From positions 55,665,718 to 55,729,717 of the forward strand of contig OW387136.1 in NCBI GenBank assembly GCA_936440205.1: a DNA stretch of 64,000 bases, given 5' to 3'. The translations under genes and the position numbers were made by a program. The notes under the pieces were generated by a model, which was not told the origin of the DNA, made no database searches, and saw only the letters and a program-made list of their open reading frames with translations. Positions 23,196 through 33,529 of this stretch are shown piece by piece (positions within the stretch are counted from its first letter, which is position 1; each line of letters opens with the position of its first letter). This DNA comes from Lepidonotus clava (Eukaryota; Annelida; Polychaeta; Phyllodocida; Polynoidae).

Positions 23196-26072
23196 TCAAT
23201 AATTTTGTATACAATCAGATAAATTTGCCTTCTGTACATTCTTGAATTTCCTATACTCTTCAATATTTCTAACATCACTCTTTTGGTTATTCCATAACAT
23301 AGCACCTCGATACAAGACATTCATTTTTGCCTTTTCATTCTTTGGTTTGTACATTTTAAAATTATTAGCATCATTTCCCCTTGTATTAACAACAGTTTTG
23401 GCTAATAAATCAGTATTATTTTGAAGTCTATACATAAAATTCAACAAATGTACTTGTCTTCTATCATCTAATTTAGCTATCTTAATTCCTCGACATAATT
23501 CATTTTTATTGCGTTTAACAAAATCATTATTACAAATCCTTAGAGCTCTATAGAATAATTTATCAATTACATCAAGATTTGAAATGCTTGTGCCAGCATA
23601 AATAATATCTCCATATTCAAATATAGGTAAGAGCATACATTTAAAAACTAATACACTTGCTGGTTTGTTCAAATATCGTCGTATTTTAGAGAAAATATAC
23701 AATTTATGTGTCAACAATGATTTTAAATCACTTATATGTTTGTTAAAATTTAAATGCTCATCCAGAGTAAAACCCAGGTATTTATAAGAACAGACTCTGT
23801 CTAGAATAACATTATCCATAGATAAATACAGGTCATTATCTTTACTAGATTTAACAACAGATCTCATTCCATAAATACAATATTTAGTTTTTTTACAATT
23901 CATGGATAATTTATTCTTATTGCACCAATGTAGCACCTTATTTAACTCTCGCTGCATAACTTCAAAGGCATGATATATATCATTATGATTCATGTAGAGG
24001 ACAGTATCATCTGCATATAATGAGATAGATATATCATGTAAATTAAATGAAATATCATTAATATAGATTAAAAACAGCAAAGGCCCCAGAACACTACCTT
24101 GTGGTACACCACATATTATATCAGCATATTCAGAAGTAATATCATTTGCTCTAGTACATTGTTTCCTATTAGATAAATAGTCTTTCAGCCACGAGAACAA
24201 ATTACCATATATACCAATTTTAGCCAATTTTTTTAATAAAATTTCATGATTAACAGTATCGAAAGCCTTTTTCATATCTAGATATACAGCTAATGTAAAC
24301 TTTCCACTGTTCATGGCAGTATAAATATCATCAATTAAAAAGGCTGTTGTATGGATAGTCGAATGATCCGGTCTGAAACCTCCTTGTCGCTTATTCAAAA
24401 TTTCATTTACTTCTAAATAATTGTAAAGTTTCTTATGGACAATTTTTTCTATCAATTTAGAAATAATTGGAAGATTTGATACCGGCCTAAAATTGGAAAC
24501 CTGTGATTTATCACCAGTTTTGGGTAAGGGAGTTACCTTTGCTGTCTTCCAGGACAATGGAACCTCTCCTGTATTAAAAGACAAATTAAAAAGCATAGCA
24601 ATCTTATCAGGAACTGCTAAAAAAGCATCTCTAATAATTTCAGAATTAAGACCATCAATGCAAGATGCCTTATTAATATTTATATTTTTACAAATATCAA
24701 TAATTTCATCTCTATCTGTCTCAATATCCCTTAGACCATTATTCAATGAACCCCCATCAAAGGACCATTCAGTATTATATTCTTTTGCCAAATTAGGGCC
24801 TATATTCACAAAGTAATCATTTATATAACTTGGAATTTGATCATTTTGAATATCATTACCCGTTTGCTGATCAATTAAATGAATAATGTCAGTTTTTTTA
24901 TTTTTTTGGTTTGGTATAACTGTTTGAATATGTTTCCAAAACTTTTTTTGGTCATTAGCATTTTGATTCAACTTTTCTTTAATAAAATCTGATTTAGCTT
25001 TCCTTAATCGATTAATACATCTGTTTCTAATACTCCTAGCAAATTTCCAATCATCCAATAGATTAGTTCGTTTAGCTAATTTTAATGCTTGATCTTTATC
25101 ATGAATCATCTCTATCAATGGTGGTGTAAGCCATTCCTCTTTGACTTGTTTAATATGAAAAGTCTTTTTAGGACATTGTCTATCAATAAGCTCCTCAATT
25201 TTACTATAAAGAAGTTCCCATTTGTTTTTGACCGTTATAGCCCTATCAAATTCATTCCAATCACTATCAATTAGTTCTTGTTGGAAAAGATCCTTATTAT
25301 AATTTCTATAACTTCGTCCTATAAAATCACATTTAGTCCTTTTAGGACTAGTTTTCTTGCGTGTTAATATAATCATAGAATGGTCACTAATATTTAGGTC
25401 TATAACTGAGGAACTTTTGACTATATTTGAATTAGTTAAAAATAAATCTAGGCATGACTTGGTATCTATTGTCACTCGCGTCGAATCTTTTATAATCTGT
25501 CTCAATCCAAATTGCTTTATCATCAGTTTAAATTCCTTCACATTGTTATTACCATTATCATGCATATCGAGATTAAGATCACCCATTATAACCAATTCTA
25601 TTTTATTTAGGTCTAGATCTGATAAGATATTCTCAAGAATAGTAAAAAATGTTTGTAAATTACCTTGTGGGGGTCTGTACATGTTACATATTAAGACTAT
25701 TTTGCATGGTTTTTGTTCAATGGCTATCCATTGCATTTCACACTCGATAGTACTCTCGTTGAGATGTTCAAATAATGTTTCCATTACTTTATATTTCTTA
25801 GCAACATATAAGCATAATCCACCTCCCCTTTTAATAGCATTAGTATTGGAATTATCATCAATCCAGTTCCTATCGTATCTAAATAAATTATAAGCATCAT
25901 TCATTTCATATAGATGGTTTGGTAGCAAACTATGTAGCCATGTCTCAGAAAATCCTACGACATCAATACCACTTTTCACAAAAGTTGATTCAATAAGTTC
26001 CCATCTATTTACCATGCTTCTTACATTTAAATGAGATATATGCATTCCCTTAGTATGTTCAAAATTAATCAT
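23196..26072 (-). CDS. LINE ORF2: AP endonuclease / reverse transcriptase, 958 aa
   Basis: ORF2 nicks target DNA and copies the LINE RNA into the nick (target-primed reverse transcription) in the nucleus. Residues 10-235 form the apurinic-like endonuclease, with N16 (HLNVRS), E43 (SETW), Y132 (MYRPP), D165/N167 (GDLN), D209 and the S229-D230-H231 triad. Residues about 500-780 form the reverse transcriptase: motif A YLDMKKAFD with D599, motif B GVPQGSVLGP at 655-664 and the catalytic YADD at 686-689. A C-terminal region of about 180 residues, rich in Lys and Asn, follows. No RNase H domain is seen. All catalytic residues are present and there is no internal stop, so the protein may be active. 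The start is the first ATG of the frame; M10 is an alternative that still keeps the whole endonuclease. It lies 442 bp downstream of ORF1. Confidence 0.97.
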   Translation of the reverse strand: MINFEHTKGMHISHLNVRSMVNRWELIESTFVKSGIDVVGFSETWLHSLLPNHLYEMNDAYNLFRYDRNWIDDNSNTNAIKRGGGLCLYVAKKYKVMETLFEHLNESTIECEMQWIAIEQKPCKIVLICNMYRPPQGNLQTFFTILENILSDLDLNKIELVIMGDLNLDMHDNGNNNVKEFKLMIKQFGLRQIIKDSTRVTIDTKSCLDLFLTNSNIVKSSSVIDLNISDHSMIILTRKKTSPKRTKCDFIGRSYRNYNKDLFQQELIDSDWNEFDRAITVKNKWELLYSKIEELIDRQCPKKTFHIKQVKEEWLTPPLIEMIHDKDQALKLAKRTNLLDDWKFARSIRNRCINRLRKAKSDFIKEKLNQNANDQKKFWKHIQTVIPNQKNKKTDIIHLIDQQTGNDIQNDQIPSYINDYFVNIGPNLAKEYNTEWSFDGGSLNNGLRDIETDRDEIIDICKNININKASCIDGLNSEIIRDAFLAVPDKIAMLFNLSFNTGEVPLSWKTAKVTPLPKTGDKSQVSNFRPVSNLPIISKLIEKIVHKKLYNYLEVNEILNKRQGGFRPDHSTIHTTAFLIDDIYTAMNSGKFTLAVYLDMKKAFDTVNHEILLKKLAKIGIYGNLFSWLKDYLSNRKQCTRANDITSEYADIICGVPQGSVLGPLLFLIYINDISFNLHDISISLYADDTVLYMNHNDIYHAFEVMQRELNKVLHWCNKNKLSMNCKKTKYCIYGMRSVVKSSKDNDLYLSMDNVILDRVCSYKYLGFTLDEHLNFNKHISDLKSLLTHKLYIFSKIRRYLNKPASVLVFKCMLLPIFEYGDIIYAGTSISNLDVIDKLFYRALRICNNDFVKRNKNELCRGIKIAKLDDRRQVHLLNFMYRLQNNTDLLAKTVVNTRGNDANNFKMYKPKNEKAKMNVLYRGAMLWNNQKSDVRNIEEYRKFKNVQKANLSDCIQNY

Positions 26073-26514
26073 TAAAATACATAACTGCTAAGATCACCTT
26101 TTTACACGAACAAATTTTATTTAATATTAGATAGGTTCGGAGCAAATTTCCCCTATCTGTCAAAGTCAATTCAATAATGATCCTATACATTTCACAATAA
26201 GAAAATCTTGCGAATATTGGTCATAGGCAGATTCTCTACGGTGGGCAGGACGGTATTATATTATTACTTGTGCACTCCACATCATTTGGTTGTAGACAAA
26301 GACAAATATAAATTGTGATCAACATAGGTATACATGATTATACCAACCGTTTTCAAATTAGTGAACAAGAATTGATTCGTTTCGAATAGGGTATCCACCC
26401 AACGATGCAATTCATACCATGTTCATACTACTAATTTCGATAGAAAACTAAACAATCATATATACAACAATATCAACCGGTTATTCATATTGATAATGTC
26501 TATACATCTTCAGT
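26073..26514 (-). other. LINE inter-ORF spacer
   Basis: 442 bp of AT-rich non-coding DNA between ORF1 and ORF2, long for a LINE of this group. It has no recognisable IRES or splice structure, so how ORF2 is translated is not evident. Confidence 0.7.
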
Positions 26515-27813
26515 TTACCCCATGATAGCATCACGATATTCACATAGGATACGTCCCAGCCAGTTATCTGTTTTGACATTTCCTTGGCATATCTGACTAT
26601 GATCTGCTAATGTAAACCCACAAGAGAACGAGTCCCCTTTGGTTGCTTCGTATAAAAAGCCTTTTGTTTTCAATAGCTTGTCACGTAACGAATCGTTTTG
26701 GTCAAATTTCAATTTTATAATCATTCTCATGATTTTTAATTTGTCAGTTGACCAGTTTTCATTCGGTCTGATTTTTTTTCCAATTTTTTTCGCCTGATAA
26801 CCATCCCTGGCTGAGAGTATGTCATCGATTAAGTCTAACCTTCCATGATACCTGGCCATCTCAGCAAAATATAAATGTTCTGAGGAGTTATATACTATCC
26901 CTTCATGTTTGATGAGGCAGGGGTACATGTTGGAGAGGTACGCATGATGGGATTGAAACGCCTGACCGTCTGACACATTAATAATTTTGATGGATTCCAT
27001 GGTAACACCATGAGGTAAAGCATTAATGTCTTTGTGAGAATACCTTTTGCCCTCGATGATGAGTACATTGCCACGTAATTTAACATCAACTTTTTTCATT
27101 TTGAGGACTGTGAAGACACATCTGAGGTCCCTACGTTCATTTTGTTCCTGAGGGGTCATGGAATCTGTTATAAAAATACCTTTCCACTGTTCCTGTTGTT
27201 TAATTTTGCTAATGTTCTTGAAGATCTCACCTTTAATCGAGTTATTTGCAAATTGAATCCTTATGGATCGTGGTCTTGTTGTATGATCTTTAATAACACC
27301 TAGCCTATAGGCTGCAACTATGTCGGAGTCTTTGTGATCAATTCCTAAGTCAGATAATAAATCCGATGCTAATTTTCTTGGTTTACGTGTTGATTGTTCA
27401 CTAACCCCGTCCAAAATTATAAGACAACGCTTGAGTTCTTCAACATCCTGTTCATATTTCCTATCCAGTTTCTCCAGGACTTGGGCTTTCTGTTTTAAAT
27501 CCAGTTTAGTAGCTTTAAGTTCATCTTTGGTAATATCCAGATCAGCTGTTGTGGATTGTAGACGTTCCTCAAGTGTTTTGACACGCGCTGACAGCTGTTT
27601 CAGGTCCTCTACAGCCTTGGTCATCTCCGCTTGCATATCAACGAAGCGTTTATCGTTCATGTCAGTGTAATTGTCTAAGGAAACCCTTGTTTTTTCTAAG
27701 GATTGATCAATTTTGGATAGCCTACTTTCAAGCTTGAGGTCCGCACTTGCCTGGTTTTGTAGAATCGATTTCAGCATACTTTCCGTAGTGGTCTTAAAGA
27801 ATAGGATCTGCAT
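26515..27813 (-). CDS. LINE ORF1: coiled coil, RRM-like, basic domain plus NADAR domain, 432 aa
   Basis: The N-terminal part is a LINE RNA-binding chaperone. Residues about 25-128 form a heptad-rich coiled coil (trimer or oligomer). Residues 129-205 are RRM-like, with LIILDGVSE, DIVAAYRLG and RPRSIRIQF, the pattern seen in L1 ORF1p-type proteins. Residues 210-260 match the basic C-terminal domain (DSMTPQEQNERRDL, then LIIEGKRY). Unusually, residues about 283-431 form a whole NADAR domain (YbiA family, usually about 150 aa): YLSNMYPC (292-299), the GIVYNSSEHLY motif with E312, AKKIGKKI (341-348), KLKIMRMIIKLKF (358-370) and NWLGRILCEYRDAI (417-430). NADAR proteins cleave N-glycosidic bonds, including ADP-ribose from guanine in DNA. 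The usual D-x-F-W-G motif is DSFSCG here, so the tryptophan position reads Ser. The first ATG was taken; M13 is an alternative start. The domain may be a host-defence counter-measure or an RNA/nucleotide processing add-on (inference). Confidence 0.93.
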   Translation of the reverse strand: MQILFFKTTTESMLKSILQNQASADLKLESRLSKIDQSLEKTRVSLDNYTDMNDKRFVDMQAEMTKAVEDLKQLSARVKTLEERLQSTTADLDITKDELKATKLDLKQKAQVLEKLDRKYEQDVEELKRCLIILDGVSEQSTRKPRKLASDLLSDLGIDHKDSDIVAAYRLGVIKDHTTRPRSIRIQFANNSIKGEIFKNISKIKQQEQWKGIFITDSMTPQEQNERRDLRCVFTVLKMKKVDVKLRGNVLIIEGKRYSHKDINALPHGVTMESIKIINVSDGQAFQSHHAYLSNMYPCLIKHEGIVYNSSEHLYFAEMARYHGRLDLIDDILSARDGYQAKKIGKKIRPNENWSTDKLKIMRMIIKLKFDQNDSLRDKLLKTKGFLYEATKGDSFSCGFTLADHSQICQGNVKTDNWLGRILCEYRDAIMG

Positions 27814-28070
27814 GAGGAATACAGCCTGGAGTTATTTAATGTACAGAGGATTAGGATTTACCAATATAGAGAGGCTCATAATAACAAATATTACAAAAGA
27901 TGACCCCTGTAACCAGGATACTGCTGAAATGAGGAGGAATATTAATAAATACCTCACGTGGGGAGGGGGCCATAACAGGATATTGATTTTGACAAGGCAA
28001 GCAACAGGACAGTGGAGGAGCCAGCCTTGAGCTGGGGAGGGAATAAACGCGCAACAAATGATGATCATAA
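27814..28070 (-). promoter_or_regulatory. presumed LINE 5' UTR with internal promoter
   Basis: Minus-strand sequence upstream of ORF1, without a reading frame. LINEs carry their promoter here, but no specific motif is visible. The upstream limit was not fixed because no target-site duplication was found. Confidence 0.4.
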
Positions 28071-28229
28071 AACACACTCTTCTTACTCTGTATGGTAAAA
28101 AAGGCCTTAATCGAGAAGGAATAAAGGAAGATTGGATTTGTCGGTGTTTGAGGAACAGCTCATTTCGTTATGTAGATGAGAGGTAATAAATTGGCCCTGA
28201 AAAGGGGTGTCATCGCTACTGGGGGCGGC

Positions 28230-28790
28230 CGGAGGGTACGGAGGGAGATCTCACTCCATAAAGGGGCTGGAGGGGGGCACTCACTCTGTAAGGGACTGAG
28301 GGGCACTCACTCTGTAAAGGGAGTGGAGGGGGCACTCACTCTGTAAAAGGGGCTAGAGGGGCACTCACTCTGTAAAGGGGCTGGAGGGAACACTCACTCT
28401 GTAAAGGGACTAAAAGGGGCACTCACTCTGTAAAGGGGGCGGACAGGGACTCACTCTGTAAAGGGGCTAGAGGGGCACTCTAATTGTCAAGGGGCTGTGG
28501 GGCACTCACCCTGTAAAGGGGCTAGAGGGGCACTCACTCTGCAAATGGGCTGGGGGGGCACTCACTCTGTAAAGGGGCTGAGGGGCACTCACTCTGTAAA
28601 GGGGCGGGAGGGGTACTCACTCTGTAAAGGGGCTGAGGGGCACTCACTCTGTAAAGGGGCTGTGGGGCACTCACTCTGTAAAGGGGCTGAGGGGCACTCA
28701 CTCTACAAAGGGGCTGGAGAAGGCATTCACTCTGTGAAGGGGCTGGGGGGCACTCATTCTGTAAAGGGGCAGGAGGGGGAGCAGGGGGAT
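28230..28790. repeat. 27-30 bp tandem array, about 19 units
   Basis: Units follow GGCACTCACTCTGTAAAGGG plus GCTGGAGG. Length variants of one to three bases come from the G-runs. Confidence 0.93.
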
Positions 28791-30292
28791 CTCTCTCCAG
28801 GTGGAGGGGGGAGCGGGTTTGGAAGTGTTAGAGGGAGCAATAACCAAACAGGGCCCTGCCTATGGGAATGAGTTGGAGGGGGCACTCTCTCCTGAGAGGG
28901 ACTGGAGGGTTCAGAGGGGGCACTGGCGAGGGGCTTCAGATGGCCTGAGGACTCAAACAAGGGAATCACTCCAAAGAGGTACTCTAGGTCTATTGTCTGG
29001 ATTTCTCATCCCAATTGTATTAACAGACTATCCCAGAATTTCTTACGTTGTCAGTTTATACTAGGAGTAAATTGATCAAACTGCCGCCATGACAGCACCA
29101 CTATTTATGATTCAGGTTTTTGAAAAGGGGGAGGGACTTTTGGATAACGTTTCTTTAATCATTTCTCCCATACACTACCAGCAGCATGTTTAGTACCAGT
29201 TGAATGTAAGAGAAAATAATAATCATATGTTCTTTGACAATGGACTGTATGTAAAAACTTGTACTTGCCCAGTGAAAAAGAGACAATTCTTTGAGTATGA
29301 AGGTTCCGGTAACAAACCGCAGCTTTATTCTGTCGTGGAGGTATCCGCTTTTTGTGGAGTACCCGTCCCTTGCCCCTCTCCCTCTATAGGGTGTGAGGGC
29401 GATAAAAGGGGATGATCACGTATGGAGAAGTGTGGGTAATCTGCGGGCCCGGATGGTGGTCAGGTCCCCTACAGGGCCCCTTACAGGGCCTTTTGTACCC
29501 TGGAGGAGGTGTTCAAGTGCCCCATAAGGGGGTGGCCGGGGGCTCCAAGCGCTCCAAGGATGGGCTCCGACCGGTCCAAGGACGTACTCAATGACGTGAA
29601 GCCCCATATCCGCAGTGTTAACAGCCCATCTCCACAGGTGGCGCTGCAGAGCCGGTGGCGCCACCTAGGTGGTGATAGCGGAAACTGGCCCATTCGCTTG
29701 TTCTGAGTCGGTATAAGTACGAGCAAAGGGGCAAAGGTCTGGGACAATCTGATAGGAGTAATGATATTAGGACAGAGACTGAATGTCTCTGGGTGTGATC
29801 ATTAACAGAGCGCTGTAATCCCCGGATACTCCTAATGAGACGCTGCCCATACTATCACGTCCTCCTCGCGACAAAACACCGCTTTCATTACTTCTTCAGA
29901 AGGATCACCATCCCGAGCTACTTGCTCCTTTAATTAGGATCGGACTTTTTAAATTACTGCTGGGCATTTCTTGTATTTGCTTTGGGCGACTGATAATTAG
30001 ACTTTTTATTCAAAGGTGTTGCAGTGCATTTGCCTCACTGCATCCTTTAGAACATTGTGTTGCTGGGGGGAATCTAATGAGATTTACATAACTACTCAGA
30101 TATAATAGTAACAAGTTACAATGGATTGAAGATCTGTAATTATATGTACATTAGAAACTGGCATGAAATTCCACTCTGAGGAAGCCTGGAGAATGTCTCC
30201 AAATCAAGGAGAAGCTCCCTTCCCCTTCTTCTGAGAAATTGAGTCTATCACCTAGCCCTACCCTGCTCAGCCCCAGAGTCTATTACTCAGCC
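28791..30292. other. no recognised gene
   Basis: A short CAGGTCCCCTACAGGGCC duplication lies at about 29460-29490. A paired GGTGGCGC / GCGCCACC palindromic stretch at about 29636-29672 also resembles CTCF sites. Open frames at 29412-29747 lie on both strands and show no domain. Confidence 0.45.
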
Positions 30293-30295
30293 TAA

Positions 30296-30509
30296 AGCCC
30301 CATACCCACTAAGCAACTTTTACAGTTGGATGGTGGATCGGTGCTAAAATCAGCCGATTCTACCCTTAGAATGTGCCGATTTTATTGCTGACTCAGATCA
30401 AACAGGCACATTTCAATACACTATACTAACAGGCAATCATAAGAATCAGCCGATTTTGGCGCCGCTCCATTGCCCAACTGTGTAAAAGTTGCCTAGTGGG
30501 TATGGGGCA
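30296..30509. mobile_element. MITE family F, copy 1 (long inverted ends)
   Basis: About 33-bp inverted ends: AGCCCCATACCCACTAAGCA at the left and TGCCTAGTGGGTATGGGGCA at the right, continuing inward through CAACTTTTACAGTTGG / CCAACTGTGTAAAAGTTG. Flanks are TAA at the left and TTA at the right, an imperfect PIF/Harbinger-type 3-bp target duplication. CAGCCGATT also recurs in inverted pairs inside. Confidence 0.85.
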
Positions 30510-31679
30510 TTAGAGTCAGTTGCCAACCCCCCACCCTGCTCATCCTTACATTCTGATACCCAGCCTAACCCTCAAGGGCCCAAGATTGTCTTACCTAGCT
30601 CCATCACTATATGAGAAGTATAACAAAGCCCTGAAGAGTGTCTCACATTCAGAGGTGGATTGACTTTAGTGCACTGAGCCCAGCTGTAGTACATACTATG
30701 GCCTTAATTGGCTGACTGAAGAGGGGATGTGAAGTTGATGATCTCTGTGTAATTAGTAGCTGCAAATGTTCGAGACCTTTTTAAAGATAGGATTACAAGA
30801 AAGCTGTGCCTTTTCAACCTTTCATCGTGTTATTCATATGGTTACGCCTTGATACACTATTACCAAAATAAAGCTAAAGACCATATTCCACTCTGTGGTA
30901 AGTAGCATTTGCAGTACCTTTTTTTAGCCACTAAAAGTAGTTTGCATTTCAGGATAGCAATCCAGGGAAAAATTACGAAATGCTTTGTATTTCAAATACA
31001 CGTCACAAATATTCTAAGATTTGTCAATCAGGGAGGGCCCACATTCATAAGTACGTAAAAGAAAATGCCTCGTAAATGCTTCATAAATTTACGAATTATA
31101 GTTTGGAAATTTGAAAACATTAAAACAATAAATTTACAACTCATACATCTAGATATACACTCTAATATTGATAAAATGATATGTTTCTATAATTTTGGAA
31201 GAGTCTCTATGTATAGTTTTGACAATTGAAATGTACAAACTCAATGTTTGTGATCGTATATTTTAGCATTTACAAATAATTTTTTCAGCTTTATAAAATT
31301 TACAAATCATTATTTTGCATTGTAAATTGTCTGTTGTTGAACAATTTACTATGAATTTGAGGATTTTGAGATATGAATGCTCCATAAATTGTCCATGGAT
31401 TGTCCGTTAGATACCAACATGTTGGTATCCCCTACCGCAAGCAATCCATAGAAAACCTATATAATATAGTTTGCGGTAGGACCTACCGCAAGCAAGTACC
31501 ACAAGTATTTTCTATATTCCACCTTGCACTACCCTTACGACAATCAAGGATGTGTCGGTTTGCTTGCGTCATTTCATGGGACTACAAGCAAATACCACAC
31601 AGTGGAACAAAGACTTAAGTGTGCCTCCTCCCTTGATACCTTGTAAAGATGAAAGGCTTAACCTTTATTTTCATCCCAA

Positions 31680-31902
31680 GCAAAAAATTATAATGATGTT
31701 ATAATAATGTTATTATAATGTTCTATTTAGTCGATACACTGGGGTGGTCTTCAGCATCACTTGGCTAATACAATGTTCTGTTTAGTTCTGCTTTGGTTCT
31801 TGTTATGTTATTTTGATGGCACCCAAAAATATCTTTAGAACCTAACATTGGAACTAACAAAAAATGAACAGTCGCAGAACGTGCTTGTTATGTTGCTGCT
31901 TG
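31680..31902 (+). mobile_element. MITE family A, copy 8 (internally shortened)
   Basis: Has AAATTATAATGATGTTATAA and TTGTTATGTTATTTTGATGG at the left and GCAGAACGTGCTTGTTATGT then TGCTGCTTGC at the right. Most of the middle is missing compared with copy 9. Confidence 0.75.
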
Positions 31903-32378
31903 CATTCAGAGGTAGTTTGACTTTAGTGCACTGAGCCCTGCTGTAGTACATACTATGGCCTTAATTGTCTGAAGAGGGGATGTGAAGTTGATGATCTCTG
32001 CAGAAAAAGTAGCTTCAAATGTTAAAGGGCCTTTTAAAGATAGGATTACAAGAAAGCTGTGCCTTTTCAACCTTTCATTATGGTATCCATATGGTTAAGC
32101 CCTGATGTGCTATTACCAAAATTAAGCTAAAGGCCAAATCCACTTTGCAGTAGGTAGCATTTGCAGTACCTTTTTTAAGCCACTGCAAGTAGTTTGCTTT
32201 TCAGATACCAACATGTTGATATCTCCTACCGTAAGCAATCCATAGAAAACCTATTATAAAATAATTTGCCATTTCATGGTACTGCAAGTAAATACTGCAC
32301 AGTGGAACATAGCCCTAAGTGTGCCTCTTCCCTTGATACCACGTAAAGATGAACTGCTTGACCTTTATTTTCATCCCA

Positions 32379-32731
32379 AGCAAAAATATGACATTAATAT
32401 AGCATTCTGTTTAGTTATGCTTTGGTTCTTGTTATGTTATTTTGAATGTCTTTGGAACCTAACATTGCGACATCCTACTGTGACATTATTGTGACATTTT
32501 CATTGCTTATTTTTTCTTTCACATTATAATAACATTATTATAAGATTCTTTATTAGTAAGGTCTCAACTTCACTAAAAATAAACGGTTTTATAACATTCT
32601 TTTTTGGTAAGTCTCAATATTACCTAAAATAAAGTAACTGTTACATGAAAATTGGGCAGGTTACAGACTAACCAAAAAAGTACAGATGCAGAACGTGCTT
32701 GTTATGTCGCTGCTTGCCTGGGATCTACTGA
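32379..32731 (+). mobile_element. MITE family A, copy 9
   Basis: CCAAGCAAAAATATGACATT at the left, GTGCTTGTTATGTCGCTGCT then TGCCTGGGA at the right. It belongs to the subfamily with GCAGAACGTGCTTGTTATGT ends, shared with copies 1, 8, 10 and 12. Confidence 0.82.
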
Positions 32732-33529
32732 AGAAGTCGGGACGGTATTTAACCAGGTCTCATTATGTCAGAGCAAATGGCTCATAGTGTAAACCATCTG
32801 GGAAGGACCTTTGCAAGTGACAGGCCATAATTCTGTACACCTTCTTCCCAGTGACAGTGTTTTGGCCCAGTACCATTAGAGAGGAGCTCATCCCATAGTG
32901 AAGGCCTCAGAGCGGGTATGGAGATTTAGACCCGCGATCAGCGCCAACCACTCCCTCAATGAACCAGCCAATGCCAGCCTAGTTTACTTCAAGAGGGAAA
33001 TACCAAGGAAAATAATAGCGGGTAATGACTGTATTAGGTCTGTCAGGGCTGTCCCCAGCCCCTCACCGAGCGGTCGTTAGGACCTGGACAGCTCTCTCTG
33101 CCAGGCCCCGAATACTGACTGTTAGAACATAAATACTCATTAGAGGGGAGCCCTCTGAGCAGCTGGGTAGGCTGTCAGAGAGGGACAGGAGAGAGCAGAG
33201 ACAAAATGAAATGGCGAGAGGCTGTACGCCCATACTATAATAAGAAGGACTGCGGGGGGTGTCCGGGGGTGTCTATACGACCCAATACCCGAGGGCAAAG
33301 CCAAGGGTCATACAATCCCCATGGATTGTACAGACACCTGAGGATGACCCACATGGTCCTTCTTTATTTTATCACCCAAACGAAATTCAATTTATGTTAA
33401 AAAACATTAATACTAGGAGTGGTACATAAAGCCTGGCAATATGCACTACCTCCACTGGGTGATAAAGGGGGAATTGTGCAGGGCCCTAAAATGAAAATGG
33501 ACAGATCTAGAGTGATGTATGTATATTCA
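32732..33529. other. no recognised gene
   Basis: Ordinary sequence. An open frame at 32898-33080 shows no domain. Nothing is recognised. Confidence 0.5.

Larger units (their letters stand above)
22863..28070 (-). mobile_element. near-complete LINE retrotransposon with a NADAR-bearing ORF1
   Basis: Read on the minus strand, the order is a 5' UTR of roughly 250 bp, ORF1 (27813-26515), a 442-bp spacer, ORF2 (26072-23196), a 3' UTR of about 320 bp, AATAAA (22893-22888) and an A14 tail (22876-22863). The AP-endonuclease plus RT layout and motifs (SETW, GDLN, SDH, GVPQGSVLGP, YADD) place it in the Jockey superfamily, nearest the CR1/L2/Daphne-like elements; I cannot resolve the clade. ORF2 is visibly much more AT-rich than the DNA around it. 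Both reading frames are open, so the copy is young. The 5' end is an estimate: no convincing target-site duplication of the AAACATAAAGAACAC preceding the tail was found, only a weak CATAAAACACAC match near 28066. Confidence 0.93.
30648..32731 (+). repeat. direct duplication, about 0.9-1.25 kb, two diverged copies
   Basis: About 300 bp starting CAGAGGTGGATTGACTTTAG at 30650 recurs at about 31908. The blocks ATACCAACATGTTGGTATC (about 31410) and CCCTTGATACCTTGTAAAG (about 31630) recur in the same order at 32204 and 32333. Copy 1 holds 400 bp of extra sequence. Both copies end in a family A MITE, which may have taken part in the duplication. Confidence 0.8.
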
